Shown here piece by piece: positions 25,919-34,212 of a DNA stretch of 64,000 bases. Position numbers and translations under genes: made by a program. Location of the stretch: positions 1,438,270 to 1,502,269 of the forward strand of contig NC_015666.1 in assembly GCF_000217715.1 (NCBI RefSeq), in the 5' to 3' direction. Every line of letters starts with the position of its first letter. Position 1 is the first letter of the stretch. The notes beneath the pieces are model-generated. The model was not told the DNA's origin, did not search any database, and worked only from the letters and a program-made list of their open reading frames with translations. Source of the DNA: Halopiger xanaduensis SH-6. GTDB lineage: Archaea > Halobacteriota > Halobacteria > Halobacteriales > Natrialbaceae.

Positions 25919-27616
25919 TTGCTCGCGTACGCCCGCGACCGCCGCCGCTTTCTCCTGTTCGGCTCGAGGCGGCAGGTCGACCCCGAGACCCACCGCGAGC
26001 GCGCGGAGGTGTTACTCGAGTCGCTGCTGACCCTCGGGCCGACGTTCATCAAACTCGGCCAACTGCTGTCGACGCGGCCCGACATCCTGCCGCCCGAGTA
26101 CATCGACGTCCTCTCGGCCTTACAGGACGAGGTGCCCCCGGCCGAGTGGAGCGAGGCGAAGCGAGTCCTCGAGGACGAACTCGGCCCCGTCGAGGAGCGG
26201 TTCCTCGAGTTCGACACCGAGCCGATCAGCGGCGCCAGCCTCGGGCAGGTCTACCGGGCGCGGATCGATCCCGACGCCGCGGAGTGGGACGGGAGCGACG
26301 GCGGCCCGGCGGCCGTGCCGACCGGCCCCGAGACGACCGGCGGCGAGGGACCGCCCGGACAGGAGGTCGCGGTGAAGATCCGCCGTCCCGACATCGAACC
26401 CCTCGTCGAGGCCGACCTGCGCGTGATCCGCTGGTCGCTGCCGCTCGTGATGTTCTTCGTCGACGAGTCGCGGTCGTTCTCGCTCGAGAACCTCGCCGAC
26501 GAGTTCTCGCGGACGATCCGCGAGGAGATGAACTACGAGCGCGAGGCCGAGATGCTGACCGAGATCCGCTCGAACTTCGCGGGCGACGACCGCTTTCGCA
26601 TCCCCGCGGTCGCCGAGAGCCACTCGGGGCCCCGCGTCCTGACGATGGAGTACATCCGGGGGACGAAGATCAACGACCTCGAGGAACTCGAGCGCAAGGG
26701 GATCGACCGGACGCGGGTCGCCGAGAACTTGGAGCGAGCGTACCTGCAGATGATCATGGACGACGGCGTCTTCCACGCCGATCCCCACCCCGGAAATCTG
26801 GCGGTGACCGACGAGGGGCGGATCGTCTTCTACGACTTCGGCATGTCCGGCCGGGTCGACCCGTTCATCCAGGAGAAGATCATCGAGTTCTACGTCGCCG
26901 TCGCCAACCGGGACATCGACGGCATCCTCGACGCGCTGATCGAGATGGGGACGCTCTCCCCCGAGGCCGACCGGGGCGTGATGGCCGAGGTGATGGAACT
27001 GGCCATCCAGGACGCCCGCGGCGAGACGCTCGACCAGTACCGCGTCCGCGGCATCGTCGGCCAGATCGAGGACTCGATCTACGAGTTCCCGTTCCGGCTG
27101 CCCAAGAACCTCGCCCTGGTGCTGCGCGTCGCGACCGTCGTCGAGGGCGTCTGCGTCACGCTCGACCAGGAGTTCGACTTCATCTCGACCGCCACGGAGT
27201 ACCTCACCGAGCAGGGCTACCGCGAGGAGTCGATCCGGCGGTACGTCCGCGAATCCGCCGAACAGATCCGCGAGTCCGGCGAGTCGCTGACCCGGATTGC
27301 GCCCAAGGCCGAGGGGGCGCTCGACCGACTCGATCGGGACGACCTCTACGTCCGGATCGGCGTCGAGGACTCCGACGACGTCTTCGCCAAGTTCGCGAAG
27401 CGGCTCATCTACGGCATGCTGCTGACGATGTCGGTGTTCTCGATGGGCGTCCTTTACGCGCTGGGCGCCCCCGAGGCGTCGGTCGTGGCGGCGGCCTTCT
27501 CGCTGGTTGTCGTCGTCCAACTCTACCGGTCGTTCCGTAAACCCAAATCGACCCGCGCGCGGCCGCAGTTCACGCGCCAGAACCTGCGACAGCGGCGACA
27601 ACAGCGCGAGGAGTGA
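25919..27616 (+). CDS. ABC1/AarF/UbiB atypical kinase family protein
   Basis: This ~565-residue membrane-associated kinase-like protein has the ABC1/UbiB hallmarks: TLGPTFIKLGQLLSTRPD (the KxGQ motif), the Ala-rich loop GASLGQVYRA in place of the Gly-rich loop, EEMNYEREA, HADPHPGNL and YDFGMSGR (metal-binding DFG). Two C-terminal helices (about 500-540) anchor it to the membrane. In other organisms the family supports quinone or lipid biosynthesis; here it is presumably linked to menaquinone or lipids. The first in-frame start codon is a TTG at 25919, but the conserved N-terminus begins earlier. The true start is probably GTG 25849 after frameshift correction. Confidence 0.88.
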   Translation: MLAYARDRRRFLLFGSRRQVDPETHRERAEVLLESLLTLGPTFIKLGQLLSTRPDILPPEYIDVLSALQDEVPPAEWSEAKRVLEDELGPVEERFLEFDTEPISGASLGQVYRARIDPDAAEWDGSDGGPAAVPTGPETTGGEGPPGQEVAVKIRRPDIEPLVEADLRVIRWSLPLVMFFVDESRSFSLENLADEFSRTIREEMNYEREAEMLTEIRSNFAGDDRFRIPAVAESHSGPRVLTMEYIRGTKINDLEELERKGIDRTRVAENLERAYLQMIMDDGVFHADPHPGNLAVTDEGRIVFYDFGMSGRVDPFIQEKIIEFYVAVANRDIDGILDALIEMGTLSPEADRGVMAEVMELAIQDARGETLDQYRVRGIVGQIEDSIYEFPFRLPKNLALVLRVATVVEGVCVTLDQEFDFISTATEYLTEQGYREESIRRYVRESAEQIRESGESLTRIAPKAEGALDRLDRDDLYVRIGVEDSDDVFAKFAKRLIYGMLLTMSVFSMGVLYALGAPEASVVAAAFSLVVVVQLYRSFRKPKSTRARPQFTRQNLRQRRQQREE

Positions 27617-27674
27617 CCACTGGTCGTCCGTCTCGTCGTTCCGCTCCGAGCGCTCGCCGCTGTAACGGTCTTGT

Positions 27675-27721
27675 TGAAACCATCATTCGGCGATCGGTTT
27701 CAGCGGACCCGCTGAATACAG
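27675..27721. repeat. Stem-loop and left inverted-repeat arm flanking the AT-rich islet
   Basis: TGAAACC (27675-27681) pairs with GGTTTCA (27696-27702). The sequence GCTGAATACAG (27711-27721) is repeated in inverse as CTGTATTCAGC at 28647-28657. The style resembles haloarchaeal insertion-sequence termini, but no transposase is present. Confidence 0.5.
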
Positions 27722-27782
27722 GGCGCGAATACAGCACAGAAAGGATCACTGTTCTCTGGCGCAGGATATCTCTTCCACGTTA

Positions 27783-28520
27783 TCAATCTGTGATCTGGCC
27801 TAGCTTAGATAAGATGTTTTTCCGATCCCGCCAAATCCCATCAAGTATCACACCCCATGTTACTATAGCTAAGAATGGAAGGTGCCACGACGGGAGAGAG
27901 AGCTCTGTAAACATCAGAATATACGGATACGCAACTGCAACCGTTAGGAGGGTAGCTCCATACCTTACCGAGAAGGCTGTCGGTTCAGATGTCCAAGTGG
28001 ACAACTTACGCCATCCGAGAAAGAGAGCATACGGGCCAAGAACCACCCACTTCGTGAAGTTCATGACAATCGGTCCTAAGTCCGCTATTGCATCAGCTTG
28101 ACCGATTTTGACTATGAATTCATCTCCAGTAGAATCCTCTATAACAACATAATCCTGATCATTAGTTCCCTTATTCACAGGGTGTGGAAACGTTTCATAC
28201 TCATCGCAGAGGAGTAGTCCGGGGCTGCACACAGGAGGTTTCCCTAACGACCGTAACCCAGAACTGCTTGGTTCCTGTTGTTTCGCTTCCTCGAAGGCTC
28301 TTTGTTGACTCTCAGAAAGGGTCTCAACGGGAATACCACCCTCGCCTCTGTGAGAGGCGTAATCGATGTACACCTTGTATGCATTTGATGATTCATGTGC
28401 AATAGCGTAATATGTGCTGTCCCCATCGTATGGTTTCGTGAGTGTGCCCGGATGGAAGCTCGCACCCACGAGGAGAAGAGCGATAATAACCGAAGTACTC
28501 AGAAATGTCCTGAATTTCAT
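27783..28520 (-). CDS. Membrane protein of unknown family in a low-GC islet
   Basis: This 245-residue protein begins MKFRTFLSTSVIIALLLVG (N-terminal helix or signal, ~6-24). It has an exposed domain with several cysteines (PPVCSPGLLLCDEY) and two to three C-terminal membrane helices (about 160-225). ATG 28520 is preferred to the codon six residues upstream. The gene is conspicuously AT-richer than its surroundings and uses Lys, Ser, Thr and Tyr more than the neighbours, so recent acquisition is likely. No family is recognised. It sits between inverted repeats (27711-27721 and 28647-28657) with no other gene on the islet. Confidence 0.68.
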   Translation of the reverse strand: MKFRTFLSTSVIIALLLVGASFHPGTLTKPYDGDSTYYAIAHESSNAYKVYIDYASHRGEGGIPVETLSESQQRAFEEAKQQEPSSSGLRSLGKPPVCSPGLLLCDEYETFPHPVNKGTNDQDYVVIEDSTGDEFIVKIGQADAIADLGPIVMNFTKWVVLGPYALFLGWRKLSTWTSEPTAFSVRYGATLLTVAVAYPYILMFTELSLPSWHLPFLAIVTWGVILDGIWRDRKNILSKLGQITD

Positions 28521-28630
28521 CAAACAAGAACTATCCAATCAGACGTAAGTGTTTTCTGGAATACATATGTTCAATATGCACTTCTAAGAACGGTTGGTCC
28601 ATTGACTGGACGTGAACGAACGAGATCAGC

Positions 28631-28659
28631 GTGCTGAACTCATCCTCTGTATTCAGCAC
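28631..28659. repeat. Inverted repeat at the right edge of the AT-rich islet
   Basis: GTGCTGAA (28631-28638) and TTCAGCAC (28652-28659) form a perfect 8-bp stem with a 13-nt loop. The inner arm includes CTGTATTCAGC, the inverse of the left-edge repeat at 27711-27721. It is a possible remnant of a mobile-element end. Confidence 0.5.
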
Positions 28660-28734
28660 ACCATTCCTATCTGGTTCGGGAGATTTCAATAGAACCGCTG
28701 CAACCTACTTTTCCCTGGCGCTCGATGAGAGCGT

Positions 28735-29838
28735 ATGGACTACGACCGGATCGCGGACCTGCCGCTCGAGATCGATTCCGTCGCAACGGAGCGCCTCGAG
28801 CGCGAGACCTCGAGCGAGTTCACGCGGGTCACGACTGTCTTTTCGCTGTTCGGCCCTGGCGCCGGCACTAACGCCGACGAGGACGCACTCGACGACGAGG
28901 CGACCGTCGGCCGCGGCGAAGACGTCACCTACGAGACCACAGACCACGACCGCCTGGCCGAGACCGGGTTGCCGGACCTCACCGGCGAATATACCGTCGC
29001 GTCGTTCTCGGACCGACTCGAGACGGTCGACCTCTTTCCCGGCGGCGCGCCCGACCGCGAGGTCTTCCGGAACTACCGCCGGTGGGGCCTCGAGAGCGCC
29101 GCGCTGGACCTCGCGCTCCGCCAGAACGGCGCCGACGTCGCGAGCGCGCTGGACCGCTCGCTCGAGCAGGTCCGGTTCGTCGCCAGCACCCGGCTGGGCG
29201 ATCCGCCGACCGTCGACCGACTCGAGCAACTGCGCGCGAAGAATCCGGACCTCGAGTTCAAGCTGGATCCGACGCCGGAGTGGGACGCGGCGCTCGTCGA
29301 GGATATCGTCGACACCGTCGGTCAGGACGCCGTTCGGATCCTCGACCTGAAGGGTCACTACCAGGGGACCGAAGTCGACACCCCGCCGGATCCGGGGCTG
29401 TACGAACTCGTCCTCGAGGCGTTCCCCGAGGCCGTGATCGAGGATCCGGCGCTGACCGACGAAACGGAGCCGCTGTTCGAGGATTCCGACATCCGCAAGC
29501 GGGTCTCCTGGGACGCGCCGATTCACGGGCTCGCGGATGTCGAGGCCCTGCCCTGGGAACCCGACTGGCTGAACGTCAAACCGTCTCGGTTCGGCTCGCT
29601 CGAATCGCTGCTCGAGACCATCGATTTCTGCCGGGAGCGCGGAATCCGGATGTACGGCGGCGGCCAGTTCGAACTCGGCGTCGGACGCGGCCAGCTCCAG
29701 CTGCTGGCTGCGCTGTACTACCCCGACTCGCCGAACGATATCGCACCGGGCGCGTACAACAACCCCGACGTCGGCGACGGGCTGCCGGCGAGTCCGCTCG
29801 AGCCGCCGGCCGAGTCGGGCGGGTTCCGGTGGAACTGA
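28735..29838 (+). CDS. Enolase/mandelate-racemase-superfamily-like protein
   Basis: This 367-residue acidic protein appears to have a TIM-barrel C-terminal half. Stretches such as DAVRILDLKGHYQGTEVD, AVIEDPAL, LNVKPSRFG and YGGGQFELGVGRGQLQ look like the successive metal-ligand strands of the enolase superfamily (D, E and the K/G-rich end strands), though the usual ligand set is not fully clear. The chemistry is unknown; mandelate racemase, muconate cycloisomerase or o-succinylbenzoate synthase-like roles are conceivable. ATG 28735 lies ~28 nt after a CTACTTTTCCC box. It is just outside the AT-rich islet. Confidence 0.72.
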   Translation: MDYDRIADLPLEIDSVATERLERETSSEFTRVTTVFSLFGPGAGTNADEDALDDEATVGRGEDVTYETTDHDRLAETGLPDLTGEYTVASFSDRLETVDLFPGGAPDREVFRNYRRWGLESAALDLALRQNGADVASALDRSLEQVRFVASTRLGDPPTVDRLEQLRAKNPDLEFKLDPTPEWDAALVEDIVDTVGQDAVRILDLKGHYQGTEVDTPPDPGLYELVLEAFPEAVIEDPALTDETEPLFEDSDIRKRVSWDAPIHGLADVEALPWEPDWLNVKPSRFGSLESLLETIDFCRERGIRMYGGGQFELGVGRGQLQLLAALYYPDSPNDIAPGAYNNPDVGDGLPASPLEPPAESGGFRWN

Positions 29839-30013
29839 GGACGCGGTCGGCTCTGCCGTCCGGACGGCTCGCGCTGCGGCTGCGGGGGCCGCTCGAGCGC
29901 TCGTGCGGTCGGGGCGACCCCGGCTGCACCGACCGCGACCGCCACCGTTCCGGAATCGAATTTCACACTGTGAGACCTGTTACCGGACCGAACTCGAGGA
30001 AACGCATTCCAAA

Positions 30014-30021
30014 CCGTTTAT
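30014..30021 (+). promoter_or_regulatory. TATA-like box for the aIF5A-agmatinase operon
   Basis: The CGTTTATG box, centred near 30018, lies about 27 nt before the likely transcription start at ~30045, so the aIF5A message would begin almost at its ATG (30047). Confidence 0.5.
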
Positions 30022-30046
30022 GGACGTCGGTTGATTACCCCGGGAC

Positions 30047-30421
30047 ATGGCGAAACAGCAGACCGAAGTTCGCGACCTCCAGGAAGGCAGCTACGTGATG
30101 ATCGACGACGCCGCGTGTAAGATCAACTCCTACTCCACGGCGAAGCCCGGCAAACACGGCAGCGCCAAGGCCCGCGTCGAGGCCGAAGGCGTCTTCGACG
30201 GCAAGAAGCGCTCGCTCTCCCAGCCCGTCGACGCGAAGATCTGGGTCCCGATCATCGAGCGCAAACAGGGTCAGGTCGTCTCCGTCGACGGCTCGGACAT
30301 GCAGGTCATGGACCTCGAGACCTACGAGACGATCACGATGCGCGTCCCCGAGGACAAGGACGTCTCCCCCGACGAGAACATCGAGTACCTCGAGATGGAA
30401 GACCAGCGAAAGATCGTCTAA
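30047..30421 (+). CDS. Translation factor aIF5A (hypusine-containing)
   Basis: This 124-residue aIF5A promotes peptide bond formation and termination on stalled ribosomes. The N-terminal SH3-like domain carries the modification loop [12 protein letters not shown], and K36 in GKHG is the hypusine site. The C-terminal OB-like domain ends in EMEDQRKIV. Its stop TAA overlaps the agmatinase start by 1 nt, making an operon. Deoxyhypusine synthase lies 5 kb downstream. Length and sequence are typical for haloarchaea. Confidence 0.96.
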   Translation: MAKQQTEVRDLQEGSYVMIDDAACKINSYSTAKPGKHGSAKARVEAEGVFDGKKRSLSQPVDAKIWVPIIERKQGQVVSVDGSDMQVMDLETYETITMRVPEDKDVSPDENIEYLEMEDQRKIV

Positions 30422-31284
30422 TGTTTCCCGGGGCGGCTGACGAACGCGAGGGGACCGACGCGGTGGGTACTGCCGACCGTGGAGATGCGAACTTCGTTGT
30501 CGTCGGTGCGCCCTTGGACGCCACGACGACCTTTCAACCCGGGACCCGATTCGGGCCCCGACGGATCCGTTCTTTTGCCGAACCGTTCGACGACTACGAC
30601 CGCAGGACGGACCAGCATTTCTCCGAACTCGGCGTCGTCGACCGCGGCGACGTCCGTGCGTGGGACGACCTCGAGGAGTACCTCGAGTACCTGACGAGCA
30701 CGCTGCGCGAAGCGGTCTGGAACGACGCCGTGCCGCTCCTGCTGGGCGGCGAACACACCGTCTCGCTGGCCGGCGCGCGCGCCGTCAACCCCGAGGTGTT
30801 CGTCTGTCTGGACGCCCACCTCGACTGCTACGACGCCTACGACGGCAATCCACTCTCGCACGCCGCCGTCACCCGGCGGATCCTCGAGGACGTCGACTCG
30901 GTCGAGGAAGCCGTCATCCTCGGCGCCCGAACGGGGAGCGAAGCTGAGTGGGAACGAGCCGACGCGGACGACGTGACCGTCGTCCCGCCCGAGGACGTCG
31001 TGCAGTTCACGTGCGAACACCTAGAGGACCGCGTCACCGACTGCGAGGCCTACCTGAGCGTCGATATCGACGCCGCCGATCCCGGCTACGCACCCGGAAC
31101 GGGGACGACGGAACCGTTCGGCCTCGAGCCCCGCGAGCTACGCGACGTCGTGCGCACTGTTGCCCCGCACGCCGGCGGCTTCGACGTCGTGGAGGTCAAC
31201 GACCGCGACGACGGCCAGGCCGCGTCGCTGGCCGGCAAGCTGGTCAGAGAGTTCGTCTTTTCCAACGCCGCCGAGCGGCTGTGA
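30421..31284 (+). CDS. speB: Agmatinase (arginase/ureohydrolase family)
   Basis: This 287-residue binuclear manganese ureohydrolase converts agmatine to putrescine and urea. The metal ligands are visible: H112 in GGEH, D131, H133 and D135 in DAHLD, and D215 and D217 in SVDIDAADP. The protein lacks a signal peptide and is family length. The ATG overlaps the aIF5A stop by 1 nt, a strong sign that the two are made together. In Haloferax volcanii the corresponding genetic work links agmatinase to hypusine formation from an agmatine-derived chain. That role here is inferred from operon structure. Confidence 0.93.
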   Translation: MFPGAADEREGTDAVGTADRGDANFVVVGAPLDATTTFQPGTRFGPRRIRSFAEPFDDYDRRTDQHFSELGVVDRGDVRAWDDLEEYLEYLTSTLREAVWNDAVPLLLGGEHTVSLAGARAVNPEVFVCLDAHLDCYDAYDGNPLSHAAVTRRILEDVDSVEEAVILGARTGSEAEWERADADDVTVVPPEDVVQFTCEHLEDRVTDCEAYLSVDIDAADPGYAPGTGTTEPFGLEPRELRDVVRTVAPHAGGFDVVEVNDRDDGQAASLAGKLVREFVFSNAAERL

Positions 31285-31513
31285 GTCGCCACAGTCGGTC
31301 GTTCGGATTCGCGGTTTTATTTCGTTTCTCGGCCTCGAGTTGACACGCTGGCCTCGAGTCTCTAATCGGTTTGGCTAAACGCCTGGCGCGAGTCTGCCGG
31401 CAGCGAACCAGTCGACAGCAATTACAGTATCTCGTTTCTGATTGTCACATAACGTGATCTCCCCTACTAGTTAGGGACAACAATTGGGGACGCACTCGCC
31501 AAACTGCGGTGCA

Positions 31514-31915
31514 ATGACGGCGTCGCAACCACCCGAACTCGATCTCGAAACGGTCTACGAACTGCTGGCGCACCCGTACCGGGAGCACCTGCTTCGGTCC
31601 TTAGCACCGGGTGAACGGCGGTCCGTCGACGATATCGTCGATGTGATCGTCACTCGAGAGCGTTCCGGCCCGACCGAGACGGTCGATCCCTCCGCCCGCC
31701 GTCGGATCAGGATCGAACTCGTCCACGACCACCTGCCGCGGCTCGATCACCACGGCGTCGTCGACTACGCCCACGAGTCGAAGGAGGTCGTGTTGACGGC
31801 GCCGATCGACCGGGACGAGGTCGACGGCGACGAACCCGGCAGCCTCGGCGGAACCGGCGACGTCGACGAATCGGCCGCAGCCGCGGCGATCCTCGAGCGC
31901 ATGATCGACGCCTAA
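31514..31915 (+). CDS. DUF7344-type winged-helix protein
   Basis: This 133-residue protein contains a helix-turn-helix-type domain typical of haloarchaeal DUF7344 proteins: ELLAHPYREHLLRSL, then SVDDIVDVIVTRE, and the recognition segment RIELVHDHLPRLDHHGVVDYA. The C-terminus is acidic and ends in an Ala-rich helix. It probably acts as a small DNA-binding regulator. ATG 31514 is chosen over the 10-residue longer frame. It is separated from agmatinase by 229 nt containing no gene I can see. The target is unknown. Confidence 0.75.
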   Translation: MTASQPPELDLETVYELLAHPYREHLLRSLAPGERRSVDDIVDVIVTRERSGPTETVDPSARRRIRIELVHDHLPRLDHHGVVDYAHESKEVVLTAPIDRDEVDGDEPGSLGGTGDVDESAAAAAILERMIDA

Positions 31916-31936
31916 TTCAGGCGACCGGTACCGCGC

Positions 31937-32884
31937 TCAGAACGGCGACGACAGGTACTCCTTGGGGATCGCGTTCCGGACCGTCACCAGCGGATCGACC
32001 ACCTGACTGATCTCGAGGCCGCCGGTCAGACTCGAGAACAGGTAGGCGTCGGTGTCGTCGAAGCCGTGCTCCGCCGCGAGCAGGTCGACCGCGTCCCGGT
32101 TCGCGAGTTCGCAGGCCGCCTCGAGCGTCTCGGCGCTGGCGATCGGCTTCCAGGCGTCGTCGGTTTCGACGAGCGGGCGCTCGAGGTCGACGGCGGTCTC
32201 GTCGGCGTCGAGCACGTCGACCGTGACGTCGATTTCTGTCGCGATTTCGGCGCCGGTCCCGCACATCTCGCCGTCGGCCATGGCGGCCTTGCAGTCGCCC
32301 ATCGCGAGCATCGCACCCGCCTGGAAGACGGGGAAGTAGACGGTGTTGCCGCCGGTCACGTCCGTCGTGTCCAGATTCCCGCCGTGATCGTGGGGGACGA
32401 GCGTCGCGTACGACTCGGCTGCGGGCGCGACGCCGATCGTCCCGATGACGGGCTCGACTGGAACCTCGAGGTCGTCGAAGGTGATCGTCGGTTCCCCGTC
32501 TCCGTCGGCTTCGCCGTCCGCGTCCGCCTGCGAGACCGGCGTAATCCGCGTCCGCGGCGCCTCGATCTCCTCGTCGCCGTCGAGCAGTCCGAAGCCGTCG
32601 ATGGTGATGATGCGACCCCGGTCCTCGGCGAGCCGAACGTCCTCGATTTCGACGCGCAACACGTCGCCCGGTTCGGCGCCCTCGACGGCGATCGGGCCCG
32701 TCGCGGCGTTGACCTCGTCAGGGACCGATTCGATCACATCGGACTCGGTCTGAACGGCGCCGTCCAGACTGTCCCGCGTTTCGATCGTCAGTTCTTCGCC
32801 CGGTTCGACGGTTGTGATCGCCTCGAGATCGGGCGTAAATTCGTAGATCGCTCCGTCCTCGTGGGAGATCGTGCGACGCGACAT
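31937..32884 (-). CDS. Acetamidase/formamidase family protein
   Basis: This 315-residue enzyme matches the FmdA_AmdA family, which hydrolyses short amides to acid and ammonia. Characteristic stretches are NAATGPIAVEGAEPGDVLRVEI, VPHDHGGNLDTTDVTGGNTVYFPVFQAGAMLAMGDCKAAMADGEMCGTG-like spacing (here seen as PHDHGGNLD, FQAGAMLAMGD and DGEMCGTG) and later a Glu/Asp active pocket. It lacks a signal peptide and acts in the cytoplasm. The start is ATG 32884 (MSRRTISHEDG). It is convergent with the DUF7344-type gene. The substrate is not determined. Confidence 0.9.
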   Translation of the reverse strand: MSRRTISHEDGAIYEFTPDLEAITTVEPGEELTIETRDSLDGAVQTESDVIESVPDEVNAATGPIAVEGAEPGDVLRVEIEDVRLAEDRGRIITIDGFGLLDGDEEIEAPRTRITPVSQADADGEADGDGEPTITFDDLEVPVEPVIGTIGVAPAAESYATLVPHDHGGNLDTTDVTGGNTVYFPVFQAGAMLAMGDCKAAMADGEMCGTGAEIATEIDVTVDVLDADETAVDLERPLVETDDAWKPIASAETLEAACELANRDAVDLLAAEHGFDDTDAYLFSSLTGGLEISQVVDPLVTVRNAIPKEYLSSPF

Positions 32885-33049
32885 GGCCGGACGTACGATC
32901 GGGCGCGTGGTAAATCGACTCCTCCCCCTGCGGGATTGCCGCGGCGGCCGTCTCGACGGGAGGATCGCGGCGGGTCGCGGCGGGTCGGGTGACGCCCGTC
33001 TCGCGATCGCAAGCATACAAGCCCCGTCGCCGCCTATCCACGCCCTACC

Positions 33050-33823
33050 ATGGCTATGGACCTCTCGGAGTTCACCGCACGACTCGACGAGGAGCTGCGC
33101 CACGACGACTACGCCGACCTCGACGCCAGCGCGAACGGCCTGCAGGTCGGCCCCGACGAGGCCGAGATCGAGCACGTCGCCTTCGCGGTCGACGGCGTCC
33201 AGGAGACGTTCGAGCGGGCGATCGACGCCGGCGCGGACGCGCTGGTCGTCCACCACGGCATCTCCTGGGGCGGCTTCGACCGCGTGACCGGCCGCACCTA
33301 CGACCGGATCGCGCCGCTGATCGAGCACGACTGCGCGCTGTACGTCTCACACCTCCCGCTTGACGGCCACCAGGAACTGGGCAATGCCGCCGGCGTCGCC
33401 GACGTCCTCGAACTCGAGGACCGCGCGCCCTTCGGCGAGCTCGGCCCCGAGTACATCGGCCAGCGCGGGACCGCGAGCGAGTCCTACGGGGCCGCCGACC
33501 TTCGCGAGCGCCTCGAGAACGAACTCGTGACGGGCGAGCACTCCGTTCGGGTACTCGATTTCGGCCCCGACGAACTCGAGGACGTGGCGATCGTCACCGG
33601 CAGCGGCACCGACTGGCTCGACGAGGCCGTCGACGCCGGTGCGGACGCCCTGATCACCGGCGAGGGGAAACAGAAGGTCTACCACGAAGCGCAGGAGGCC
33701 GGCGTCACCGTCGCGCTGGCGGGCCACTACGCGACGGAGACGTTCGGCGTCCGATCGCTGCAGGATCTGGTCGAGGGGTGGGGCCTCGAGACGAGTTACC
33801 TCGAGGTGCCGACGGGGCTGTAA
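33050..33823 (+). CDS. NIF3-like (DUF34) dinuclear metal protein
   Basis: This 257-residue protein belongs to the Nif3/YbgI family, annotated in some genomes as GTP cyclohydrolase I type 2. Metal-ligand histidines are visible in VVHHGISWGG (two His, about residues 66-67) and near the C-terminus in GHYATETFG. The family forms hexameric rings with two metals per subunit; its biochemical function is unsettled. ATG 33050 or 33056 (MDLSEF) may be the true start. A GCATACAA box lies ~30 nt upstream. It is divergent from acetamidase. Confidence 0.9.
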   Translation: MAMDLSEFTARLDEELRHDDYADLDASANGLQVGPDEAEIEHVAFAVDGVQETFERAIDAGADALVVHHGISWGGFDRVTGRTYDRIAPLIEHDCALYVSHLPLDGHQELGNAAGVADVLELEDRAPFGELGPEYIGQRGTASESYGAADLRERLENELVTGEHSVRVLDFGPDELEDVAIVTGSGTDWLDEAVDAGADALITGEGKQKVYHEAQEAGVTVALAGHYATETFGVRSLQDLVEGWGLETSYLEVPTGL

Positions 33824-34212
33824 GCCGGTCCTGATGCGCGTAGGGACGGGATTGTATCGCGCGCTCGGTCGAACGGCCCGGTTTACGCGGACGGTTTCGA
33901 CGCGCTCGTTCGTCGGTCGATGCGGCGCCGAACGTCGCCGTCTCCCGCTATCGGTTCGTTTCCGTTCGTACGCCGTCGCTTCGTGCGTCGCGATCGCCGG
34001 AAGGGTGTTCGTAGCGTCCGCTAGTGGCCGGTTTCACGGCCGCTCGAGTCCGTCCTCGAGGTATTTTATTTCGTGACTTTCGGAGCGAACTGACGGTACG
34101 GTCGGTAGTAGTGTCGTGTCGTTCGGTAGTTCACTGATTACAAACCGTCCGTCTCTCGGAGTAGTCGTCACTCACCGGGCCGGCGAGGACGCCGGCGACC
34201 GGGAGCGAACCT
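33824..34212. other. 389-nt intergenic region, no gene recognised
   Basis: Between the NIF3-like gene and the Tat protein gene I see no convincing coding frame; an 80-codon open frame from 33834 has basic, non-haloarchaeal composition. A promoter-like GTATTTTATTTCG stretch lies at 34061-34073 and could start transcription of the downstream exported protein with a ~120-nt leader. Confidence 0.5.

Noticed and set aside
25849-27540. A 563-codon frame from GTG 25849 without any frame change
   Set aside because: The frame is Arg/Pro-rich and parallel to the UbiB-like kinase; kinase motifs lie in the other frame. Only its first codons are of interest as the possible true start after frameshift correction.
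33834-34076. An 80-codon frame in the gap after the NIF3-like gene
   Set aside because: Basic and serine/arginine-rich, unlike haloarchaeal proteins, with no motif.
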